Source of the DNA: Phytohabitans flavus | Lineage (GTDB): Bacteria; Actinomycetota; Actinomycetes; Mycobacteriales; Micromonosporaceae | Direction of reading: 5' to 3' | Assembly (NCBI RefSeq): GCF_011764545.1 | Contig: NZ_AP022870.1 | Span: 7,012,001-7,076,000, forward strand | DNA: 64,000 nucleotides | In this document: positions 1 through 8,481 of the stretch, one piece after another | Numbering within the stretch: the stretch's first letter is position 1 | Layout: every line of letters begins with the position of its first letter | The notes under the pieces: generated by a model | Database searches by the model: none | What the model saw: only the letters and a program-made list of their open reading frames with translations | Told to the model about the DNA's origin: nothing | Program-made: the position numbers and the translations under genes

Positions 1-1
1 C

Positions 2-400
2 GCGGTGCGCGCGCTGACCGACGCCGGCTTCCGGGTGAGTGTGCTGATGGCGCCGATCCTGCCCGGCCTCACCGACACCGAGGAGTCGATCGAGGCCACG
101 GTCACGGCGATAGCCGCCTCCGGGGCGGCCAGCGTCACGCCGATCCCGCTGCACCTGCGACCCGGCGCCCGAGAGTGGTACGCGTCGTGGCTGACCCGCG
201 AGTTTCCGGCGCTGGCCCCGCACTACCGCCGGCTGTACGGGCGGGGTTCATACCTGCCGAAGGAGTACCAGCGCGAGGTGACCGCCCGGGTGCGCATGGC
301 CGCCCGGCGGCACGGCCTCGATCGCACCGAGCCCGGCGAGGCCCGCCAAACCGAGCCGCCACCACAGCCGCCGGAGCCAGAGCAGTTAACCCTGCTGTAG
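2..400 (+). CDS. C-terminal part of a radical SAM protein (Rv2578c-like), truncated by the window edge
   Basis: The reading frame is open from the first base, so the gene starts upstream and only about 132 C-terminal codons are visible. The visible part has the late radical-SAM barrel segment (VLMAPILPGLTD), followed by the PIPLHLRPGAREWY stretch and a YxRLYGRGSYLP motif that I associate with the Rv2578c-type radical SAM family of actinobacteria. The CxxxCxxC iron-sulfur motif would lie upstream and cannot be checked. The tail is a proline/glutamate-rich linker ending in TAG. The substrate of this family is not established, so no reaction is assigned. Confidence 0.7.
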   Translation, partial: AVRALTDAGFRVSVLMAPILPGLTDTEESIEATVTAIAASGAASVTPIPLHLRPGAREWYASWLTREFPALAPHYRRLYGRGSYLPKEYQREVTARVRMAARRHGLDRTEPGEARQTEPPPQPPEPEQLTLL

Positions 401-418
401 CCAACCGGTGGCGGAGGG

Positions 419-1624
419 ATGCTCTACTTGGCTGTGCTCCCGCCGGATGAGCTCCTCGCCGCGGTGCGGGCCCGAGTCAATCGGTATGTGAACAGCGGCG
501 ACGTAGAAGACGTGCTGGACCCGGCGGGCGTGCGCGACGCGCAGGCACTGCTGACGGTGACCGAAGAGACCCACGACGCCCGGGCGGACGGCGCACTGCC
601 CTGGATCCACGCCTATCACGCGGCCGGACTCCTGCATCATGCCCGCGATGTCGCCCGGCCGGACGGCGCCGACCGGGAGCAGGCCGACTCGCTGCTGGGT
701 CCGGTGTACGAGTGGGTTCCCGACCTGGCCACGCAGGTGCGCAAGCTGACCGAGGTGCCCAGGCAGCCGCTGCGGCTCAACCCCCAGCGGATCGCGGTCT
801 TCTCGTTCTCCGGGTCACCGCTCGACGACATCGACGCGGTCATCACCGCCACCCGGCACGCGATCCGCGAGTGCCGTGACTGGTCGGAGAGCCTGGCGTT
901 CCGGATGAACCTCGCCGAGGCCCACCACCTGCGCTTCGTCCGCACGGGTGACGTGGCGGATCTCACCGACGCGATCACGACGGCGCGGGCGGTGCTCGGA
1001 GAGACAGCGAGATACGACCCGAAGTACACCAACCGGCTCAGCACGTTCGGCGGCTTCCTCCAGGCGCGGTTCCTGTCCACCATGGACGTGACCGACGTGG
1101 ACGCGGCGATCCAGTCGTACGAGAAGGCGCTGGCCGCCGCAGGTGCCGACCACGAGGACCGCCCGATGTACCTGTCCAACCTCGGGCAGACCAGGCTTCT
1201 GCGGTACGCGTACGTGTCGCAGGACCTCGCCGAGCTCGACGCCGCGGTGGCGGAGCTCCAGACAGCGGTGGACACGACCACACCGGACGACCCGGGTCGG
1301 GGCACCCGGCTCAGCGGGCTGCACCAGGCGTACCGGGCCCGGTACGAGGCCACGAACGAGTTCCCCGACCTTGCCTCGGCGATGCGTACGGCGCACGCGG
1401 CGGTGGAGGCGACGCCGCCGGACCACATGGACTATCTCGAGCGCATCTTCGACGTCGGCGTCACCCACCTCGCGCGGTACGAGCGGCTCGGCGACGAGGC
1501 GGACAACGCGGCGGCGACCGAGATCGCGCAGAGCATCCAGCGCACCGTGCCGACGGACCACCCGCTCCACGCGCTGGCCGCCGACCTCCTCGACCGGTCC
1601 CGCGGGGTGTACCGGAATGCGTGA
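419..1624 (+). CDS. Unrecognised helical (TPR-like) protein
   Basis: The protein is about 400 residues, soluble, with no signal peptide or membrane segment. It is rich in alpha-helical segments with repeated patterns such as AxxxYxxAL and DLxxAixxxxxAv, which resemble the degenerate tetratricopeptide helices found before CHAT domains in actinomycete proteins. No CHAT or other catalytic domain follows. GGAGGG at 413-418 directly abuts the ATG at 419. That is too close for normal spacing, so initiation at the in-frame TTG 428 or GTG 434 is more likely. It lies 18 bp after the radical SAM gene. A protein-interaction role is inference from the repeat-like helices only. Confidence 0.55.
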   Translation: MLYLAVLPPDELLAAVRARVNRYVNSGDVEDVLDPAGVRDAQALLTVTEETHDARADGALPWIHAYHAAGLLHHARDVARPDGADREQADSLLGPVYEWVPDLATQVRKLTEVPRQPLRLNPQRIAVFSFSGSPLDDIDAVITATRHAIRECRDWSESLAFRMNLAEAHHLRFVRTGDVADLTDAITTARAVLGETARYDPKYTNRLSTFGGFLQARFLSTMDVTDVDAAIQSYEKALAAAGADHEDRPMYLSNLGQTRLLRYAYVSQDLAELDAAVAELQTAVDTTTPDDPGRGTRLSGLHQAYRARYEATNEFPDLASAMRTAHAAVEATPPDHMDYLERIFDVGVTHLARYERLGDEADNAAATEIAQSIQRTVPTDHPLHALAADLLDRSRGVYRNA

Positions 1625-1649
1625 TCGAAATCGAGCTATCGTCACAAAC

Positions 1650-2063
1650 GTGCGAAGCGCTCAGCAGATCCTGGCGGAGTCCGCGGTCATCGCGGTGGTC
1701 GGCGCGTCCCGCCACCCCGAAAAGCCGGCACACACCGTGCCGTTGCAGATGCGGCGCCACGGCTGGCGGATCATCCCCGTCAACCCGTACGCGGACGAAC
1801 TGTTCGGCGAGAAGGTCTACCGGAGGCTCGCCGACATCCCAGGGAAGGTCGACCTCGTCGACGTGTTCCGCCCGGCCGAGGACGCGGTCGACGTCGTGCG
1901 CCAGGCGGTCGCGATCGGGGCGCCCGCGGTCTGGCTACAGCTCGACATCGTCTCGGCCGAGGCCCGCCGCATCGCGACCGAGGCGGGCATCGACTACGTG
2001 GAAAATCGTTGCCTCGCGGTCGAGCGCGCGCTGGGCCAGCTCACCCGCCTTCCGGCCGCCTGA
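1650..2063 (+). CDS. CoA-binding domain protein (YccU family)
   Basis: The 137-residue protein is one Rossmann-type CoA-binding domain as in succinyl-CoA synthetase alpha subunits. It shows AVVGASRHPEKPAHTVP near the N-terminus, then IIPVNPYADELFGEKVYRRL, DLVDVFRPAEDAVDVV and a final YVENRCLAVE. The length matches stand-alone YccU-type proteins, whose cellular role is unknown. The GTG at 1650 has no Shine-Dalgarno sequence but sits 7 bases after TATCGT (1637-1642), which fits a leaderless transcript. An ATG at 1617 in frame would overlap the previous gene. The family call is strong and the function is open. Confidence 0.8.
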   Translation: MRSAQQILAESAVIAVVGASRHPEKPAHTVPLQMRRHGWRIIPVNPYADELFGEKVYRRLADIPGKVDLVDVFRPAEDAVDVVRQAVAIGAPAVWLQLDIVSAEARRIATEAGIDYVENRCLAVERALGQLTRLPAA

Positions 2064-2127
2064 GCCGTGCCGGCGTCGCACAAAACCGGACTCGCGCGGG
2101 ACGAGAGGTTTTCCTACCCTGCGAAGC

Positions 2128-2945
2128 ATGACCTCCCCGGCACAACCCTCCCCCGGTCCGGAGATCTCGTGACCCGACACGTCCGGGAGGACCTCACCAC
2201 CGGCGTGAGCAACGTGCAGGCCACGGCGTTGCTGCTGGGCCTGGGCGCGTTCGCCCTGCGCGTGGTGGTGGAGTTCGGCATCGAGCCGATGTCCTGGCGA
2301 CTGAGCTTCGTGCCGGCGTTCGCGGTCTACGCGGCCGGCGCGGTGACGGCGCTGGCCGTACCCCTGCTTGCTTTCAACCGCCTGTGCCCACGACCGCGAC
2401 CGGCCCCGCGGACGCTGCTGATCGGCCCGGACCGCGGGCACCCGGCGTTCGTGACGCCGACGTCGCCGTGGATGGTGGGGCCGTTCGTCATCATGCTGAT
2501 GTTCCTGGCCGGCAACGGGTTGGCGACCGACCGCGCGCCGGACGGCGACGTGAGCATCTCCGCGGCCGGCTGGGCGCAGACGGTGGTGACCGTCGCGTTG
2601 ATCTTCGCGGTGGCGGGCTGGACCCTCTTCCGCGGTCCGCGAGTGGAGCTGCGGCCGGGCGGGCTGCTCGTGCGGACCGTGCGCACCCGCTTCGTCGAGT
2701 GGGAGGCGGTGCTCGCGAGTGGGCCGCCGGCACCGGTGGAAAAGCCCCGGCAGATCTCGATACTCGTGCGTCGGCAGCAACCGGATTACGGCGCGTACGT
2801 GGTGCGCATCCTGCACCGCTGGCTCGCCGTCGACGCCGCTTTCCTCGCCGGCGCGATCCGACACTACGTCGACAACCCGCAGCACCGGGCCGACATAGGC
2901 ACCCGCAACGAGCTTGACCGACTGATCGCTTCGCTGGACTTCTGA
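2128..2945 (+). CDS. Membrane protein with PH-like tail, probable one-base gap near the start
   Basis: Hydrophobic segments (about LLLGLGAFALRVVVEFG, FAVYAAGAVTALAVPLL, PFVIMLMFLAGNGL and TVVTVALIFAVAGWTLF) are followed by a short soluble part with VELRPGGLLVRTVRTRFVEW. That part looks like the bacterial PH-like domain of small actinobacterial membrane proteins. ATG 2128 follows TACCCT (2115-2120) by 7 bases, the leaderless pattern seen elsewhere here. From that ATG the frame stops after 14 codons, overlapping GTG 2169. One extra C in the C5 run at 2150-2154 would join both parts. GTG 2169, with GGAG upstream, is the alternative start and gives 258 residues. No function is known. Confidence 0.55.
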
Positions 2946-3021
2946 GCATCGGCCGGATTTCCGACTGCAGAATGGCGCATCGGCTCTCATCTGTGCCGTT
3001 CGTACATGTAAAACTCTTCGG

Positions 3022-3645
3022 GTGACGTACCCGGCCCCAGACGAGCCGTCGCAGCAGCGGCGTGTGGTCGTCTACGGCCGGGCCAACCAGGGGTCCGTGC
3101 ACTACCGGCCGCTGCGCAAGGGGCGACCGGTGTCCGACCCGGCGCCGGTACCGGGCCCGACCAGCAAGGTGGCGAAGTCGGCAAACCGGCGGCGCTTCGT
3201 GCTGTTCGTGGTGGCGCTGCTCGCGGCGATCGCGTTCGGCACCGCGTTCATCGGGGTGGTGCTCGCCAGCCCGGCGCCGATGGCGCACGTGCCGAACGCG
3301 CCCGCGCGCGAGGTGCCCGAGCCGGAGCACCATCCGCTGCCGCCGACCGGCCGCGGTGTGCCGGCCGAGCACGCGCAGCCGGCCGCGGGCAAGTCCGGCT
3401 CGCCCGCGGGCACCACGAGGCATCACCAGACCGGCACGACCAAGCACGCGGCGGGAGTAGGCGGCGAGGCGGCAAGTCCGACCGGACCGGCGCCGAGCCC
3501 GACGGTGTACTACCAGAACTGCAACAAGGCCCGCAGGGCCGGCGCCGCGCCGCTCCACCCCGGCGACCCCGGCTACTCCACGAGGCTCGACAAGGACGGC
3601 AACGGCATCGCCTGCGACGAGAAAGACAAGAAGGACAAGGGCTGA
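3022..3645 (+). CDS. Membrane-anchored Excalibur calcium-binding domain protein
   Basis: The 207-residue protein has a basic cytoplasmic N-terminus of about 55 residues and one membrane span (RRRFVLFVVALLAAIAFG, roughly 57-80). A long low-complexity Pro/Gly/His extracellular linker follows, with an Excalibur domain at about 163-200. The Excalibur signature is clear: YYQNCNKARRAGAAPLHPG, then LDKDGNGIACDE. This is the DxDxDG calcium-binding loop flanked by two cysteines that the family uses. The start is GTG 3022 and has no strong ribosome site. The protein is likely extracytoplasmic and calcium-binding; its partner is unknown. Confidence 0.85.
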   Translation: MTYPAPDEPSQQRRVVVYGRANQGSVHYRPLRKGRPVSDPAPVPGPTSKVAKSANRRRFVLFVVALLAAIAFGTAFIGVVLASPAPMAHVPNAPAREVPEPEHHPLPPTGRGVPAEHAQPAAGKSGSPAGTTRHHQTGTTKHAAGVGGEAASPTGPAPSPTVYYQNCNKARRAGAAPLHPGDPGYSTRLDKDGNGIACDEKDKKDKG

Positions 3646-3719
3646 CTCCCGAACGGTCACGTGTGTGAAAAGGTTCACCGGGCCTAGTACCGTGCCGGGG
3701 GGACAAGGAGGCAATAGAA

Positions 3720-4292
3720 ATGACCGACCCGTACCAGCCGCAGCAGCCTTACGACCCCAACCAGCCGCAGCAGCCGTATTCGGACCCGTATGGCACGCCG
3801 CAGTCCGGGTCGCCGGCCGCCCCGTACGGCAGCCAGCCTGGGTCGCCCGGTCCGTCCTACGGTGGCCAGCCCGGTTCGCCCTCCGCGCCCTACAGCGGTC
3901 CGCCTTACACAGGCCAGCCGTACCAGGGCCAGGAGTACGGGAGCCAGCCCTACGGAGGCCAGCCCTATGGCGGGCAGTACAGCACGCCGCAGTACGGCGC
4001 GCAGGGCTATGGCACCTCCCAGTACCCCGCTTCCGGCTACGGCACTCCGCAGTCGAGCAGCATGAACGTGATGGCGATCCTGTCGCTTGTGTTCGCGTTC
4101 GTCTTCCCGCCGGTGGGCATCGTGCTCGGCCACATTTCCAAGAAGCAGATCAAGGAGCGCGGTGAGCAGGGCGGCGGGCTGGCCACCGCAGGCCTCGTGC
4201 TCGGCTACATCTTCACCGGGCTGTCCGTGCTCAGTTGCTGCTTCGTCATCGTCGCCGCGATGGCCAGCGGCGGCAGCAGCTCCACGTACTAG
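3720..4292 (+). CDS. DUF4190 membrane protein with a long Tyr/Gln/Pro/Gly-rich N-terminus
   Basis: The first ~110 residues are low-complexity repeats of short units such as QPYGGQPYG and GSQPGSP, typical of disordered actinobacterial envelope proteins. The C-terminal ~80 residues form the DUF4190 unit. They hold two membrane helices around a conserved loop (VGIVLGHISKKQIKERGEQG, then GLATAGLVLGYIFTGLSVL). AAGGAGG sits 7-13 bases before ATG 3720. A second, shorter DUF4190 gene lies at 5218-5634 with the same GHI-R/K-QI-ERGE loop, so the two are paralogues. No reaction is known for the family. Confidence 0.85.
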   Translation: MTDPYQPQQPYDPNQPQQPYSDPYGTPQSGSPAAPYGSQPGSPGPSYGGQPGSPSAPYSGPPYTGQPYQGQEYGSQPYGGQPYGGQYSTPQYGAQGYGTSQYPASGYGTPQSSSMNVMAILSLVFAFVFPPVGIVLGHISKKQIKERGEQGGGLATAGLVLGYIFTGLSVLSCCFVIVAAMASGGSSSTY

Positions 4293-4317
4293 CTGAGCCG
4301 GGGCGCGGGCTCCGGGC

Positions 4318-5112
4318 CTACCGGAACTGCGCCTCGCGCACGCTGTTGCCTCCGTCGACGACGAGCATCTGCCCGGTGATGTACGACGCGGCCGGCGAGC
4401 AGAGGAACGTGATCGCGGCCGCCACCTCGTCCGGCGTGCCCGGCCGGCCGATCGGCGTGCCCAGGCCCTGCTTGAGTTCGGCCACAGTGGACGCCGCGGT
4501 GTAGATCGTCCCGGGCGCGACCGCGTTGACCGTCACGCCGTCGGCGACCATCTCCATGGCCAGGGCTCGGGTGAGGCCGACCACACCGGCCTTGGCCGCC
4601 GCGTACGCCGCCTCGGTGGGCAGCGCGTTGATCGGGCCGGCGGTGGCGGCGAGGTTGACGATGCGCCCCCACCCGCGCTCAGCCATGCCGCCGATGAACG
4701 CCCGGCTGCACAGGAACGCCGTGGTGAGGTTTCGGTCGATCTCGGCCCGCCACTCGTCGAACGTGAGCTGCGCGACCGGCCGCAGCACCTCCGGGCTGGT
4801 ACGGCTGGCGAGGCCGGCGTTGTTGACCAGCACCTCGACGTCGCCAAGCTGCTCGGCGATCGCGTCGGCCAACGCGCCCACCTCGGACTCGTCGGTCAGG
4901 TCGGCGACGAATCCGGTGGCACCCAACTCCGACGCGCGCTCGTGGATGCGACGCGTGGTGGACACGATCGCCACCCGCGCGCCGAGGTCGACGAGCCGGC
5001 GGGCGGTCGCGTACCCGATACCGTCGGGACTGCCGGCGCCGGTGACAAGCGCCACCTTGCCGTCGAGGCGGAGCGTGCCGTAGTCGGGCGCGGGGGTCGC
5101 GTCGTCGTCCAT
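4318..5112 (-). CDS. Short-chain dehydrogenase/reductase, 3-oxoacyl reductase-like
   Basis: The 264-residue classical SDR has the nucleotide-binding TGAGSPDGIG motif near residue 25, VLVNNAG at the central strand and the catalytic YAAAK. The residue 13 before the catalytic Tyr is Thr instead of the usual Ser (LAATAGPIN...), a conservative change that can keep activity. The C-terminal VVDGGNS is typical of FabG-like enzymes. The start is taken at ATG 5112 (MDDDATPAPDYG). The frame extends to 5148, but the first 12 residues do not look like SDR sequence. It is flanked by plus-strand DUF4190 genes, so context gives no substrate. NADP-dependent oxidation or reduction of an alcohol/ketone is inferred from the family. 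Confidence 0.85.
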   Translation of the reverse strand: MDDDATPAPDYGTLRLDGKVALVTGAGSPDGIGYATARRLVDLGARVAIVSTTRRIHERASELGATGFVADLTDESEVGALADAIAEQLGDVEVLVNNAGLASRTSPEVLRPVAQLTFDEWRAEIDRNLTTAFLCSRAFIGGMAERGWGRIVNLAATAGPINALPTEAAYAAAKAGVVGLTRALAMEMVADGVTVNAVAPGTIYTAASTVAELKQGLGTPIGRPGTPDEVAAAITFLCSPAASYITGQMLVVDGGNSVREAQFR

Positions 5113-5217
5113 GCCCGCGATCCTGCCCGGTCCGCGCGGTGTGGGCAACGACGGGGGTACCCATCGAGTGGCCCGGGACAGCTACCCTGACGGCCGACCC
5201 CTACCACGGAGATCGTG

Positions 5218-5634
5218 ATGACGTACCAGCAGCCGGGCAACTGGAGCGACCCTTCCTGGCCGCAGCAGGGCAAGCAGGACGCGGGCTACCCGGGCTACCC
5301 GGTCAGCGGTGAGCCGATCCCGCAGGGCTACGCGGCACCGATGTACCCCGGCTACGGGTACCCTCCGCCCCAGCGAGCTACCAACGGCTTGGCGATCGCC
5401 TCGCTGGTCTGCTCGCTCGCCGGCCTCGCGACCTGCATCAGCGCGCCGGTTGGCGCGATCCTCGGCCACATTGCGCGGCGGCAGATCCGGGAGCGGGGCG
5501 AGGGTGGCGAGGGCTTGGCGCTGGCCGGCATCATCGTCGGCTGGATCCTGACCGGCCTGCTGGCCCTGGTCATCGCCTTCTACGTCGTGATCATCGTCAT
5601 CGCGGTCAACGCCGAGACAAGCTCGACGTACTGA
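5218..5634 (+). CDS. DUF4190 membrane protein (short paralogue)
   Basis: The 138-residue protein has a Tyr/Pro/Gly-rich N-terminal ~50 residues. Two membrane helices follow, around AILGHIARRQIRERGEGGEG. This is the same architecture as the gene at 3720-4292, and both end in SSTY, which supports a duplication with the SDR gene between the copies. ATG 5218 is preceded by GGAG; an in-frame GTG at 5215 is an alternative. It converges on the CitE-like gene with 3 bp between stop codons. Confidence 0.85.
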   Translation: MTYQQPGNWSDPSWPQQGKQDAGYPGYPVSGEPIPQGYAAPMYPGYGYPPPQRATNGLAIASLVCSLAGLATCISAPVGAILGHIARRQIRERGEGGEGLALAGIIVGWILTGLLALVIAFYVVIIVIAVNAETSSTY

Positions 5635-5637
5635 CGC

Positions 5638-6591
5638 TCAACCCTCCGGCGAGAAGGTGCTCGTACGCCGCATGCCCGCGGCGCGGCCCTTGGCGGCGAT
5701 GACCAGCGCCATCTTGCGTGACGCCTCGTCGATCATCTCGTCACCGAGCATCACCGCGCCTCGCCGCCCACCCGCCTCCGACGTGTAGTGCTCATACGCG
5801 TCCAGGATCAACTCGGCGTGGTCGTAGTCCTCCTGAGCCGGCGAATACACCTCGTTGGCCGCCTCGATCTGCCCCGGATGCAACACCCACTTGCCGTCGA
5901 AGCCGAGCGCCGCCGACCGCCGCGCCACCTCACGAAAACCGTCCACATCCCGGATCTGCAGGAACGGCCCGTCGATCGCCTGCTTGTCATGCATCCGAGC
6001 GGCCATCAACAGCCGCATCAAAATGTAGTGATACGGGTCACCCGGATACTCCGGGATCAGCGCACCGACCGCCAGCGACCGCATGTTGATACTCGCCATG
6101 AAATCGGCCGGACCGAAGATGATCGTCTCCACCCGCGGCGACGCGCCCGCGATCGCGTCCACATTGACCAGACCAGCCGCATTCTCGATCTGCGCCTCGA
6201 TACCAATGCGGCCCACCTCCAGACCGAGCGCCTTCTCGATCTGGGTCAACGTCAGGTCCAACCACTCCACATGCGACGCCGACTGCACCTTCGGCAACAT
6301 CACACAGTCAAGGCCGGCACCGGCACCCTCGACCACCTCGACCACGTCCCGATACGTCCACGGCGTCGTCAGGTCGTTGACCCGCACCACCCGGGTCTTG
6401 CCACCCCAGCCGCCCTCTTTGAGCGCCGCCACGACGTTCTTACGAGCGGCCGGCTTCGCCAGCGGGGCCACCGCGTCCTCCAGATCGAGGAACACCTGAT
6501 CAGCCGGCAGACCACGGGCCTTGTCCAGCATCTTCAGGCTCGACCCGGGGACAGCCAGGCAGGAGCGGCGCGGGCGTCCGGCTGCGACCAT
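5638..6591 (-). CDS. HpcH/HpaI aldolase-citrate lyase family protein (CitE-like CoA-ester lyase)
   Basis: The 317-residue protein belongs to the CitE/malyl-CoA lyase family. It has RRSCLAVPGSS near the N-terminus, FLDLEDAVAP, MLPKVQSASHVEWLD, the Glu of IEAQIENAAGL and the Asp of IFGPADFMASI. The last two supply the Mg-binding acidic residues, and GKWVLHPGQIEAANEVYSP follows. Length and motifs fit actinobacterial L-malyl-CoA/beta-methylmalyl-CoA lyase-type enzymes, and cleavage of a beta-hydroxyacyl-CoA is the likely reaction. No acyl-CoA dehydrogenase or MaoC partner is adjacent, so the substrate is unresolved. The start is ATG 6591. Confidence 0.85.
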   Translation of the reverse strand: MVAAGRPRRSCLAVPGSSLKMLDKARGLPADQVFLDLEDAVAPLAKPAARKNVVAALKEGGWGGKTRVVRVNDLTTPWTYRDVVEVVEGAGAGLDCVMLPKVQSASHVEWLDLTLTQIEKALGLEVGRIGIEAQIENAAGLVNVDAIAGASPRVETIIFGPADFMASINMRSLAVGALIPEYPGDPYHYILMRLLMAARMHDKQAIDGPFLQIRDVDGFREVARRSAALGFDGKWVLHPGQIEAANEVYSPAQEDYDHAELILDAYEHYTSEAGGRRGAVMLGDEMIDEASRKMALVIAAKGRAAGMRRTSTFSPEG

Positions 6592-6687
6592 CGGGGCTCC
6601 TTAGCGATCGATCAGGCGCTGGGATAGGCAACGGTAATGCCGGCCTCGGACCGGCGAGAACCAACCTGTGGATGATCTCACTGCCGG

Positions 6688-7601
6688 TCAGACCACGGGC
6701 TCCGGCGGGCGGCGGAGCGCCCGCGTGCTACCGAGCACGACCACGGCGACGCCCACGACGAGCAGGGCCAGTCCGGGGTACGCGGCGGCGGGCGGGACCT
6801 GCCCGAGCCAGAGCCAGGCGATCACCGCCGAGCCGGGCACCTCGAGCAGAATCAGCATGCTGACCGTCGTCGCGGAGATCTTGTGCAGCGCGTAGTTGAA
6901 CATCGAGTGCCCCAGCAGCTGGGCGCCCGCCACGATGCCGAGGATGGCGAGCCAGGTGCTCTGCTCGTACCCGCCCAGCCGGACCCCGCCGACGAGGCAG
7001 ACCACCAGCAGCACCGCGGCGCAGACCGAGTAGCAGACAAGGGTGTACGAGGTGGTGCTCAGTGCGGCGCGGGCCCGCTCGCCGAGCCCGGTGTACACGG
7101 CGGCCGCCATCCCCCGGCCAGCGCCAGCAGGTCGCCGACGATCGCCCGGCTGGAGGTGCCGAGGTCGGCGCCGGTGGCGAGTACCGCGCCGGCGACCGCG
7201 ATGCCGATCCCGAGCCACATGACCGGGCGCAGCCGCCGCCCCTGGGCGAGCGCGAGCAGGCCCTGCCACACCGGCTGGGTGGCGACCAGCGCGGTCGCGG
7301 TGGCCACCGAGGTGAGCTGGGCGCTCGGCATCCAGGTGGCGAAGTGGACCGCGAGTGCGAGGCCGGCCAGCACGCTGTACCGGGCTTCGCGACGGCGGTC
7401 GCCGGTGACCATGTCCCGCAGCTCGGCACGGCGGCGTACCAGCGCGAACGGGCCAAGCACACCGGCCGCGAGGAAGGTACGCCAGAAGGCGATGGCCAGG
7501 GCGGGAGCGGCCGCGTACGCGATCAGGGGCGCCGACGACGACACGGAGGCCACCGCCAGTCCGACCGCCGCCATCGTGAGGGGATCAAGGCGGTGATGCA
7601 C
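6688..7601 (-). CDS. EamA-type drug/metabolite transporter, split by one missing base
   Basis: Two overlapping frames give one ten-helix DMT protein of about 304 residues. The first (from GTG 7601) runs from LTMAAVGLAVASVSSSAP to GDLLALAGG. The second continues MAAAVYTGLGERARA through the second EamA repeat to VLGSTRALRRPPEPVV. They join perfectly if the C5 run at 7111-7115 (G5 on the coding strand) is really six bases. The EamA hallmarks are FWRTFLAAG, LATQPVWQGLLA and LEVPGSAVIAWLWLG. It probably exports a small metabolite; the substrate is unknown. I treat the break as an assembly error because the same lesion recurs across the window. Confidence 0.75.
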
Positions 7602-7641
7602 GGTGATTTATCCTCACACGTAACTTGTTGCAGTTGAGCGA

Positions 7642-7657
7642 TCGCCAACAGTGGCGA
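7642..7657. promoter_or_regulatory. Small hairpin in the divergent EamA/HAD intergenic region
   Basis: TCGCCA and TGGCGA form a perfect 6-bp inverted repeat around ACAG, about midway in the 139-bp divergent region. It could be an operator for either gene. The evidence is symmetry and position only. Confidence 0.25.
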
Positions 7658-7740
7658 CATCTTCCTCTGACCTGATCCGGATAGGCTCGCCCGATCCGTG
7701 CCCCGGAATGCCAACAGGACACATTGGAGGTTGATTCACC

Positions 7741-8442
7741 GTGTCCGTGTATCGTGCGGTGATTTTCGACTTTTTCGGCACTTTGACCTCGTCGGTGCGG
7801 CGAGGGCCGGCGCACGCCGCTGTCGCCCGCGCACTCGGCTGCGACCCGGAGACGCTGGTCGAGGTGCTCGACCGCTCGTACTACGACCGGGCCCAGGGCG
7901 GGCACGGCACCGCCGAGGAGACGATGCGGTGGCTGGCCGGGCAGGTCGGGGTCCGGCCCTCGCAAAGCGCGCTCCACGCCGCGCTGGCCGCCCGGCTCGC
8001 GGCGGTGCGCGCGGACATCACGCTGCGCTCCGACGCGGTGGCCACGGTCCGCGCGCTGCGCCTCCGCGGGCTGCGTACGGCGGTGGTGAGCGACTGCACG
8101 CACGAGCTGCCAGAAATCATGCCCACGCTGCCGGTCGCCAGCCTGCTGGACGCGTGCGTGTACTCCGTCGAGATCGGACACTGCAAGCCGAACGAGGCGA
8201 TCTACCTGGCGGCGTGCGCACGGCTGGGCGTGCCGCCGAGCGAGTGCCTGTACGTCGGCGACGGCGGCAGCCGCGAGCTGACCGGCGCGGCCGGCGTTGG
8301 TATGACCGCGGTGCGGCTCGCCGCCCCCGATCTCTCCCAGCACCTGGTCTTCAACGCCGAGCCTGACTGGGCCGGGCCGGTGGTGACCTCGCTGTCGGAG
8401 CTGGTACGCATTGTCGACCGCGCGCCGGTCTCGGTCGGCTGA
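7741..8442 (+). CDS. HAD-superfamily hydrolase (haloacid dehalogenase/phosphatase type)
   Basis: The 233-residue protein starts at GTG 7741, with GGAGG about 10 bases upstream. HAD motif I is IFDFFGTLT, with the nucleophile Asp, and Phe in place of the second Asp as in dehalogenase-like members. Motif II is in TAVVSDCTHE, motif III uses the Lys of GHCKPNE, and motif IV is YVGDGGSREL. The helical cap lies between motifs I and II. Neighbours do not indicate a substrate. The family call is secure; phosphatase versus dehalogenase is not resolved, though a small-molecule phosphatase is more common in actinobacteria. Confidence 0.85.
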   Translation: MSVYRAVIFDFFGTLTSSVRRGPAHAAVARALGCDPETLVEVLDRSYYDRAQGGHGTAEETMRWLAGQVGVRPSQSALHAALAARLAAVRADITLRSDAVATVRALRLRGLRTAVVSDCTHELPEIMPTLPVASLLDACVYSVEIGHCKPNEAIYLAACARLGVPPSECLYVGDGGSRELTGAAGVGMTAVRLAAPDLSQHLVFNAEPDWAGPVVTSLSELVRIVDRAPVSVG

Positions 8443-8465
8443 GTCGGGCGCCACGGAGTCCGGTT

Positions 8466-8480
8466 GAGGCATGATGCCTC
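8466..8480. promoter_or_regulatory. Perfect 7-bp palindrome just before the 8482 start
   Basis: GAGGCAT-G-ATGCCTC is a perfect inverted repeat ending 1 base before ATG 8482. It overlaps the place where a leaderless -10 element (CATGAT) would sit. Binding of a dimeric repressor here would block initiation, but the reading is inference from symmetry. Confidence 0.35.
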
Positions 8481-8481
8481 C

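Noticed and set aside
3720..4060. Repeats in the DUF4190 gene as a mobile or regulatory array
   Set aside because: They are codon-level low-complexity Tyr/Gln/Pro/Gly repeats of a disordered protein region.
6688..7601. True pseudogene of the DMT transporter
   Set aside because: Only one base in a C5 run is missing, with the same lesion in many unrelated genes, so an assembly error is more likely.
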